Part shown: positions 57,328 to 64,000 of the stretch, one piece after another | Numbering within the stretch: the first letter of the stretch is position 1 | How the letters are laid out: each line of letters starts with the position of its first letter | Source of the DNA: Fasciola hepatica | Lineage: Eukaryota > Platyhelminthes > Trematoda > Plagiorchiida > Fasciolidae | Direction: 5' to 3' | DNA: 64,000 nt | NCBI GenBank assembly: GCA_948099385.1 | Contig: CANUEZ040000151.1 | Coordinates: 2,302,001 to 2,366,000 of the forward strand | The notes under the pieces: generated by a model | The model's database searches: none | The model's input: the letters and a program-made list of their open reading frames with translations, nothing else | What the model was told of the DNA's origin: nothing | Translations under genes and position numbers: made by a program

Positions 57328-58026
57328 CCGCCCACCAAAATCCTCCTGTATCCTTAGCAGAGTCAAAGGTTTGGTATAAAGGTTCTGATTCTTCCTACCT
57401 GTTTAGGCCCTGCTGTCAGTGCGCGCGTCTAATGCTCGTCGTCAACGTTCCACTACTGGTCGCACCTAATCCATTGGATACATGGACGTGAGGCTAGTCT
57501 ACATCTTCCACAAGACCAAATGACCGATGGCGGGCGTGAATGGTCACATAGACGTTGTCCTCGTAAGGGGCCGTCCGGTCCTGGATGTACGTGCTTGAGT
57601 GTGTGTGTGTGTGCGTGTGTGTGTGTGCCGGGGTTACAATGAAATCACAGGTATGACTACACGTCAAAGGAGGACTTTCTGCAATGTCAACAAAAGACCG
57701 CGTGGCAAGAAAACGAGTAAATGTAGCATGTGTGCGTGACCTGAGCTCCGCTACTTCCACATATGCAAGGGGCATTCGGTAGCGTCAAAAAAAGGCAAAC
57801 AAAGGACACTGTCACATGTATGATGGGTTTACGGGATGTAGAGGGCGTCGTGCATGCGTGTATGTGTCGGGATGTATAATGGAATCGCACTCATCACCAC
57901 ATATCGGGAAGAACCTTCTGTAATGTCAACGAAAGGACCGCGAGCACCTTAACGTGTTTGACGGAGATTGTGTGGTATATATGGTGTTTCCTTATCCACC
58001 TCGATTACCGGTGTGAAAAAGGTTTA
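57328..58026 (-). other. BEL 3' untranslated internal region
   Basis: Holds the polypurine tract next to the LTR, a (TG)n microsatellite at 57598-57627 and two imperfect copies of a 240-bp unit. The unit is recognisable by TGCAATGTCAACAAAAGACC at 57679 and TGTAATGTCAACGAAAGGAC at 57918. No frame is supported. Confidence 0.7.
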
Positions 58027-58482
58027 CTAGGCCTCAGGGTTATCAGCTCCTCCGCCTTCGCTCTCGAGTAGGTTAATACTGCGTATGTCACGAATGAGCA
58101 CTCCGTTAGCTGTCTTCACCTTCACCGTTCTTATCATTCCGTCAGTGCCTTCGATGGTTTCCGTAACTACTCCCAAAGACCAGGTGCTGAAATGTGCGCG
58201 TTCGTCGGCGATCATAACCACGTCCCCAACTTTGAATGGTCTTGTTTTGGCCAGCCACTTCTGTCGAGTCTGCAAAGCCGGTAGGTACTCCCGCAGCCAT
58301 CGCCTCCAGAAGACCTTGGCCAGATAGTTCGCTTGCTTCCACCCGTGGAGGTAGCTCCCACGAAGGTTTACTGGCCCTTGGAAACCCTCGTTCGACCTTA
58401 GCGTCAATAAGTCGTTCGGGGTGAGCGCCAGGTTGGTGGGGTCGCCGTTCAATACTGGAACCAGGGGGCGGTTGTTCAGGAT
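58027..58482 (-). pseudogene. BEL pol C-terminal region (DUF5641-type)
   Basis: The frame 58027-58452 reads LNGDPTNLALTPNDLLTLRS, YLAKVFWRRWLREYLPALQT, FKVGDVVMIADERAHFSTWS and ends LLESEGGGADNPEA. This is the chromodomain-like tail that follows integrase in BEL/Pao pol proteins. An in-frame TAA at 58482-58484 separates it from the integrase core; the reading across the stop is continuous (TEVE, stop, ILNNRPLVPV). Confidence 0.88.
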
Positions 58483-59934
58483 TTACTCCACCTCAGTCAT
58501 GACGGTGTTCAGCGTCTCGTCGTCGGGCGGCTGCTGCTCCATGATTGACAACAATATCCGTCTGGCGGACCGGATCATGCGTTCCCACATGCCGCCTCGG
58601 TGGCTGGCCTGTGGAGGGTTGAAATGCCATCGTATGCCGTAGGCCGCGGTTCGATTCTGCAGTTCGTCCCTGTTAATGTTCTTGTGCTTAAGCTGCAATT
58701 CCCGGTGAGCGCCCACAAAGTTCGATCCATTATCTGAGTATATATCGGCCGGTACGCCTCTTCGGTTGATAAATCTTTGCAAGGCCCGTAGAAACGAATC
58801 GGTCGTCATCGAATGTGCGATTTCTAGGTGTACCGCACGTGATTTCATGCACGTCATGATACATCCGTATCGCTTTTCTAATCTTTTCCCGCACTTGATC
58901 CACAAGGGCCCGAAATAACCCAACCCGGTTTCGCTGAACGGTCACCAGCCCGTAGTCACCCTGCATTCTGGTAGCGGGGCCACGTGTTGTTTGCCCGCCG
59001 TGGCATTGCGTCTCCTACACTGCACACAGCGTCGGATTACGCGTTTTACAGTCTCTCGTCCTCTCAACAACCAAAGACGCTTTCGGATGACGCTCGTCAC
59101 GTGACTTTCCCCGGCGTGCCCCTCCACGGCGTGGACGTGTTGAATCATTAGCTCTACTACAGGTTGTCTCGCAGGCAGCAGTATAGGATACTTTGTGTCG
59201 AAGTTCAGGTGGGCATTGGTCAGCCTAACATCCACCCGCAGCAGTCCGTTGATGAGTTTGGGGTTTAAACGCTTCAGCTCGCCTCTTGGAGATGGCATGT
59301 CTTCATTGGTCGGCCCCACTTCTTCCGCCCTCTTGAGTTCTCGGGCGAAAGCCTCGCGTTGTATCATTCTGAAAATATCGTACTCTGCCGCTTGTAGCTC
59401 ATCGGGACCTATCGGGCCGACCGGTATCCGACCTGAGGGCCGTAGCCCTTTCATGACTAGTAAACTTATCTTGAACCTGGTTAGCCAAACTAGCGAACGA
59501 AGCGTCTTCATCCAGGAAGAAAACCTGACCAGTCGCGATAAAATGGACGACGCTTCGACGACGTTGGTTGCTATCACTACGCCTTTGATCTCCAGTTCCA
59601 ATTCCGTAGGGTTTTTTAGTTCGAACACGGGCCAGTCCTGTTTGGGCAATTGCAGGAAGTTTGGCCCTCTCGTCCACGTGTCCAGTTGCCTGAAGTTTTT
59701 CGCACCTCGGGAGCACAGGTCGGCCGGATTATCGCCAGACCTGACATGACTCCACTGGTGCGTGGCTGATTCATCGTGGATAATCGTGAGCCGGTTAGCA
59801 ACGAGAGTACTAAACCGGCTCCGGACGTTGTTAATGTAGTAAAGTACTATCGTTGAATCCGTCCAGAAGCTCACCGACCAAATGTAGAGATCGAAACATC
59901 TCTTCGCAGCTTGCACCACCCTGACTGCTAACAC
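58483..59934 (-). pseudogene. BEL integrase and RNase H/connection region
   Basis: From the right, FWTDSTIVLYYINNVRSRF and NPADLCSRGAKNFRQLD belong to RNase H. An HHCC-type zinc module follows with HVHAVEGHAGESHVTSVIRK and RRCVQCRRR. After an in-frame TGA near 58942 the core reads GLGYFGPLWIKC, YSDNGSNFVGAHRELQ and RGGMWERMIRSARR. The Asp that normally precedes YFGP in this family is Gly here, while the second Asp (SDNGS) and the Glu (WERM) are kept, so the catalytic triad is incomplete. Confidence 0.88.
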
Positions 59935-60021
59935 GGCTGCGCTGAGTTCAAGGCGTGGGATTGAGACAGACTTCAGTGGAGCAACGCGGGCTTTGGCGAA
60001 CAGGATCCTCGTGGTATATTG

Positions 60022-61157
60022 TCAATCTCCTGTGCACCATCGTCCGTACACCACAGCTCCATAACCGACTTCGGATGCATCGGAAAAAGCATGTAGTTCT
60101 CCCGTCCGCGTTGTATGGCCAGGAGTCAAACATCGTGGAATCCTTATGTCCCCTAATTTCTTCAAGGTGTTCAAAAATTCTTCCCAGTCCAGCCGGTCCC
60201 CTCGGTCCAGTGACTGGTCCCAATCAACTTTCTTACGGCACCGAAGCTGCAGCAAGATCTTTCCGGGTAGCAGCCATGGTGAGACGAAACCGAGCGGGTC
60301 GAACAAACTTGAGACGGCAGATAGTATGCCACGACGGGTTATTGGCAGCTCGGGAACGTTCAGTTCGAAAACAAAATCGTCCGTTTCCGCGTCCCATTGT
60401 ATTCCTAGGGTGCGCTCGATAGGAAGTGGAGAGCCGTCCAAATCTCTTACCCTTTCGGCCTTTTCGTGATACGGGATGACCTTCAGCACTTCTGAAGCGT
60501 TCGACATCCATTTAGTTAGATGGAAGCCGCCCTCTTCCAGCAATCTCGTCAGACCCCTGAACTGCTCTAGAGCTGATTCCACATCATCGAATGACCCAAG
60601 GTAGTCGTCGACGTAGAAGTTAGTGCTGACGCTTTCTACCACCGTCCGATGGACTAGATCGCCATGTTTGTTCGCTGATTCTCGGAGGGCGTAGTTTGCA
60701 CAAAATGGTTACGATATGGCTCCGAAGGGGTGGACGGTCATCCTATAGTTCACCACTGCGTTGTCCCGGTCGCTCCCTTCCCACCACAGGAAACGCAACG
60801 CATCTCGTTCTCCTACCGGAATCTTCACCTGATGGAACATTTCCCTAATGTCAGCAGACAAAGCCACTTTACCCACTCTGAAACGGCACAAAACATCGAT
60901 CAGTGGTGTGGTCCAGTCAGGCCATTGCAGTAGGCGATCGTTTAACGACTTGCCCTGAAACTTGGCCGCACAGTCGAAAACCACGCGCAGTTAATTGGGT
61001 TTCTTGGGGTTGATAACCGGATGGTGAGGCAGATACCAGATACCCCTTTTGCTGTCGGTGTTGACAGGCACCTTTTCAACGTTACCGAGGGCCTCGTTTC
61101 GCTTCATCAAATCCGCGTATCGTTCCCACAGATTCTGGTCTCGAATGAAGCGTTCCT
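60022..61157 (-). pseudogene. BEL reverse transcriptase
   Basis: The right part (60709-60984) has VFDCAAKFQGKSLNDRLLQW, VALSADIREMFHQVKIPVGE and FLWWEGSDR (motif A Asp present). After an in-frame TAA near 60707, 60022-60642 continues with PFCANYALRESANKHGD, TNFYVDDYLGSFDD (catalytic YVDD at 60604-60615) and LFDPLGFVSPWLLPGKILLQ. The first part, 60985-61157, has frameshifts. A TGA after RWCTGD (near 60020) separates it from RNase H. The enzyme copies element RNA into DNA in the cytoplasmic particle. Confidence 0.9.
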
Positions 61158-62579
61158 TTAGTCGTAGTAATCGTTGGAGAACATAATTTCTGTTGTCAGT
61201 CCACGGGTCGACCGGTGTGCGCCATGGGAGGGGAACCTCGAACAGTTTTTGAGGCCTCTAGTGCCTTGTCGCACCGTTTGTAGAGCGGAGTGATCCTCTG
61301 TAGAAAACGTCGGTCCTAGGTCTCCAATGTCATGAAACTCTTTTTCATACAGCCGCTGCAGATGGTACTCTATGCGGTCCCTTTCGGCGGATAAGTAATT
61401 CACGGAACCACGTACCCCTACTGGGCCGTATAACATCCATCCCAGAGCCGTGCGTACGGCATAAGGTGCCTGGCGGTCTAGTACCCAATGCGCATCTGGC
61501 AAGTCGCAGCCGATGAGGAGATCCACTTCATAATCTTCCCAGTCTACAACGGTTACATCCTGCAGGTGGGGCCATCGAGTCAAGATTGCGTTCACCGACC
61601 TTGGTGCTCGCATGGGGAGATCCGCTAACGTGAATGCCTCCGTTGGTTCAATTTCCTCGTTACTGTCTAGAGAGATGAGTTGCAGCCTTAATCTACCGGC
61701 AGTCATTACCTGTGTTCCGCCCACCGTGCTCACTGCTAATGACGTCGCACCTTTAGCCAGTTGGTGTTTGTCGGCAAACCGCTCTTTCACTAAAGTGGTG
61801 TCGGATCCACTATCAATGAAAGCCAACGCCTTGACTATCTCAGTCGGAGTCACTACTCCCACGGCCACTACGCCTAAACGAACCGGTTTACTGGCAGATT
61901 GTGAAGTTGAACAAATCACGCTGGGCTTGGCAATCGCCTCGGATATAGTTATTCTCGTCTGGTGCAACAATCGATGGTGTCTGCCCGTGCAGCCCTCGTA
62001 ACCACATCGATTCCTTGTTCTACAATCTGCTGCCCGGTGCGTGGTGTTGAGAGAAATAAAACACGCACCTGCCATCCTCGCCATTCCCCACCGTTCGTCT
62101 ATTGTGGCGTTGCCGAACTTGGGGCATTCTGGTAGGCCATGGCTAGTACCACAGGACCTGCAATTTGGTTTCGCCGTAGCGTCTCGTGAAATGACGTGTG
62201 TGTTGGTCCAAGGCTGGTACTTTGGATATTCCCGTACAGGGGTTTGGACTTGGCTAGTACTGGGCTTGTTTGCTCGGTTGCTGTCCCGGATGAGTCGGCC
62301 GAATCTGCTGTCAGCTATCTTCGTTTGCCTGTCCAAGTATTCAGTCAGGTCTTCGAAGTTGGCTTCTCTGTCGCCTCGGCTTATCCGTTCAGCTTCTTCC
62401 GCCCACCGACCCTGTAGTTCGGGAGAGAGGTGGCGGACTATGCCTTCCAAAGTGTGCATGGCGTCTAGGTCAGCCCTGTAACCTAAATGGTCGAGGGCTA
62501 TTGAGCAGTTCTGCATCTTGATCACCAGGTCGGCCATGGTGTAGACGTCGCCCTTGGTTCTCTTTGCCTCTGCCATCAC
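61158..62579 (-). pseudogene. BEL gag C-terminal half and aspartic protease
   Basis: 473 open codons. Residues 1-100 are the gag middle (VIKMQNCSIALDHLGYRADL). Residues 140-205 are a Cys/His-rich region with CRSCGTSHGLPECPKF, GACFISLNTTHRAADCRTRN and GCTGRHHRLLH, the zinc-knuckle array of BEL gag. Residues 250-400 are a retropepsin-like domain with AFIDSGSDTTLV (catalytic DSG at 256-258) and DLLIGCDLPDAHWVLD, then GWMLYGPVG. It is separated from the gag start by a one-base deletion at 62580-62590. The C-terminal 25 residues are out of frame with pol. Confidence 0.9.
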
Positions 62580-62584
62580 GCCCT

Positions 62585-63205
62585 CTATAGGTTACGGGCT
62601 ACTTTGAAAGGTTGGCCAAACAAGTCCCTCGGAATCTTTCTTGCCCTTGTGTAGCCTTGTTCTGGATCGAGCATGATGCACCTGTCGATAGCTTCTCGCG
62701 CTCGGCCTCGGCAGTAGTGAGTAAGGTAAAGAAGCCTTTGCCCAGGGTCGTTTACCTTGTTTTCAACGAACGTCTCGAACTGTTTGACAAACTTGCAGTA
62801 TTGCTCAGCTCGCCCGTCGAAAACCGTTAACTCCACTCTAGGCAGATCGATCGATGGTGGTTTGTAGTCGGCGACCGGCGTGGGGTTCCCTACCTTATTG
62901 CACTCTAACCTATCGGAAGTGTCGAAGTCACTGGTCTCATGCTCTCGCTGTTTCTGCGTACACTTCTCTGCTTCATGCGCCTGTAGTCTAGCCGAAAGTA
63001 ACTGTTGCTCTAGTTCTAGTATTGTCAGCTTATATAAATCGACATCCTTACGATCAATATTGCTCTCAATAACACATGAACTAGCACTGACAGGACTAGG
63101 CGATCTAGCATTAACTGAAGACTCATATGTACCCAAACCCTCCCCAGAGACTTGCCGTATTACTTCCTGTCCGGATTCCAATATTTTTGATCCTTTTCTT
63201 GGCAT
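62585..63205 (-). pseudogene. BEL gag N-terminal half
   Basis: ATG at 63203-63205 (MPRKGSKILESGQEVIRQVSG), 43 bp inside the 5' LTR. A Leu/Gln/Glu-rich predicted coiled coil lies at about residues 50-80 (LTILELEQQLLSARLQAHE), followed by RVELTVFDGRAEQYCKFVKQ and QRLLYLTHYCRGRAREAIDR. It ends GQPFKVARNL and stops; BEL-2 and the 4.7-kb copy both keep one residue more and stay in frame (RNMIDGV, RNSIDGV), so a single base has been lost here. The longer upstream frame into the LTR is not used. Confidence 0.9.
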
Positions 63206-63247
63206 TTTGCGTGATTTTTCCTCGTTCCAAATTGATCTATTGAGTAT

Positions 63248-63624
63248 TGTCACGAACGTTTGAGCAATGCGTAGCCAAATTCGCAACGGATCCCGAAATC
63301 AGAAGACGATTATCCGTGATATTCTACGATACTAGATTATTACATGAACAATGACATAAAAAATATACAAACCTCAATAATACGATCACAAGGACTCAAC
63401 AACGAGAAACCAAATAGCAGCGTGTGAGCAGACAGCACGTGCGTCACGCAGGTCCTGAACAAGGGTGTGCCAAAGTAGCGCTCTGGGCGCGAACAAACAA
63501 CAATTGGTCCAGAAAAACAACCAGTTCGTAAAGACAAATCAATAGTGTATGGAAATGAGTGATGTTAGGAAAAACACTGAATCGCGAGGGAAGAAAGGGG
63601 GATTTTTCACAACCGGCTGTTACA
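63248..63624 (-). repeat. 5' LTR of the complete BEL element
   Basis: 377 bp. Six differences from the other LTR were counted, three of them clustered at 63480-63488 (CTCTGGGCGCG against CTTTTGGCTCG). The coding-strand end is GTTCGTGACA. The bases that follow (ATACTCAATAGATCAATTTGG) hold a TTGG about 18 bp inside; I could not name the primer tRNA. Confidence 0.94.
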
Positions 63625-64000
63625 ACAGGCCCCGGGTGAAGAGCCCGTCGTGGTTTGATCTGGAGCTCAGACGCCTACTCAAACTACGAAATCGGGCCTG
63701 AAATCTGTTCCGATCTACAAGTGAGGGTTATGATCTCTATCGCAGGATTCGTAACCAGTGTGCCGAACAAAAAAGGATAAGGCGGATGGCGTTCGAGGAG
63801 GCCCTTGCGGTTGATGCAGTGCGAGCACCCAAGCGCCTGTTTGCATACCTAAAGCACCGCACCAGAGCGAAGGCAGGTATCCCGGCACTGGTGGACAACG
63901 AAGAAATGGTTGCAACAGATGATGGAAAGGCTGAAAAATTAGCCAAGCATTATCCGCCAGTTTGTTCTGTGGAGAAAGGTGCGCCAACCTCCATGGTGAA
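63625..64000 (+). pseudogene. LINE endonuclease-RT linker, continuing beyond the window
   Basis: Resumes the LINE broken at 56950, starting with the second copy of ACAGG. The frame reads PSWFDLELRRLLKLRNRA, a stop (TGA near 63698), then EGYDLYRRIRNQCAEQKRIR, RAPKRLFAYLKHRTRAKAGI and EKLAKHYPPVCSVE. This is the typical linker with conserved Trp/Phe and Arg-rich helices between endonuclease and RT in CR1/Jockey-type ORF2. The RT should lie to the right of the window edge. Confidence 0.82.

Larger units (their letters stand above)
56951..63624 (-). mobile_element. Complete BEL/Pao retrotransposon (6,674 bp)
   Basis: Two 377-bp LTRs (56951-57327 and 63248-63624) enclose gag, protease, RT, RNase H, integrase and a C-terminal DUF5641-type region, all reading on the minus strand. 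The flanking bases 56946-56950 and 63625-63629 are both ACAGG, a 5-bp target duplication. I count six differences between the LTRs by eye (about 98.4% identity). The internal region has one clear one-base deletion in gag and several in-frame stops in pol, so this copy cannot move by itself. It is the reference for all BEL fragments in the window. Confidence 0.96.

Noticed and set aside
57598..57627. (TG)n tract as a regulatory site
   Set aside because: An ordinary microsatellite in the BEL 3' region with no further support for a role.
59195..59749. 184-codon plus-strand frame opposite BEL integrase
   Set aside because: Shadow of the pol frame; no domain in this direction.
61612..62481. Plus-strand frames of 129-146 codons opposite BEL gag/protease
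   Set aside because: Antisense shadows of a strongly conserved minus-strand coding region.

Overview
This is a stretch of animal (metazoan) nuclear genome, most likely from a flatworm. The evidence is the mixture of BEL/Pao, Ty3/gypsy, CR1-like and RTE-like retroelements and one spliced gene with introns of only 31-72 bp; the flatworm assignment is my inference. Nothing bacterial, viral or organellar was seen, and no tRNA or rRNA gene was recognised. About nine tenths of the window is retrotransposon sequence, mostly decayed and heavily nested.

Layout. 1-2990: a CR1-like LINE ORF1 reading leftwards off the window edge, an RT scrap, a BEL LTR, and an exact-looking second copy of 569 bp of that ORF1 plus its 5' leader. 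4.6-11.3 kb: a BEL gag scrap, then a long CR1-like element (here CR1-A) on the plus strand with Pro/Ser-rich leader, endonuclease, reverse transcriptase and long 3'UTR. 11.3-15.1 kb: further CR1 3'UTR copies, two forming a roughly 1-kb inverted repeat around an LTR fragment. 15.9-23.9 kb: an old minus-strand BEL copy (BEL-2: LTR, gag, protease, RT, RNase H) split by a 5'-truncated CR1-A copy, which itself carries a short CR1 3'-end insertion with a 22-bp target-site duplication. 24.2-30.2 kb: another CR1-A copy with its 3'UTR. 30.8-31.4 kb: a 53-bp G-rich palindromic minisatellite. 32.06-33.36 kb: the only convincing cellular-type gene, a hand-built 8-exon minus-strand model for a DUF4806-like protein. 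33.8-44.9 kb: gypsy, RTE-like and LINE remnants, one interrupted by a segment with a hammerhead-like motif. 45-49.4 kb: LINE 5' leader and an inverted copy of the CR1-A 3'UTR. 49.4-52 kb: a deleted plus-strand BEL copy with a nested solo LTR. 52-57 kb: LINE remnants, including one whose ORF1 begins with a PHD-finger-like segment and carries a solo LTR. 56951-63624: a structurally complete BEL element (377-bp LTRs, 5-bp duplication ACAGG) inserted in that LINE between endonuclease and RT; the LINE resumes at 63625 and runs off the right edge.

How the parts relate. BEL elements of one family cover several ages: complete element, LTR-internal copies, solo LTRs and ancient LTRs. CR1-A copies share a 3'-terminal mini-hairpin followed by ATT repeats, and several insertions consist only of that 3' end. 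The DUF4806-like gene lies next to the minisatellite in the one segment where I see no recognisable retroelement. Its first seven exons are open and phase-matched; the last needs one extra base in a run of seven T, or a weak alternative donor. All positions, repeat matches and identities were read by eye, not aligned by program.
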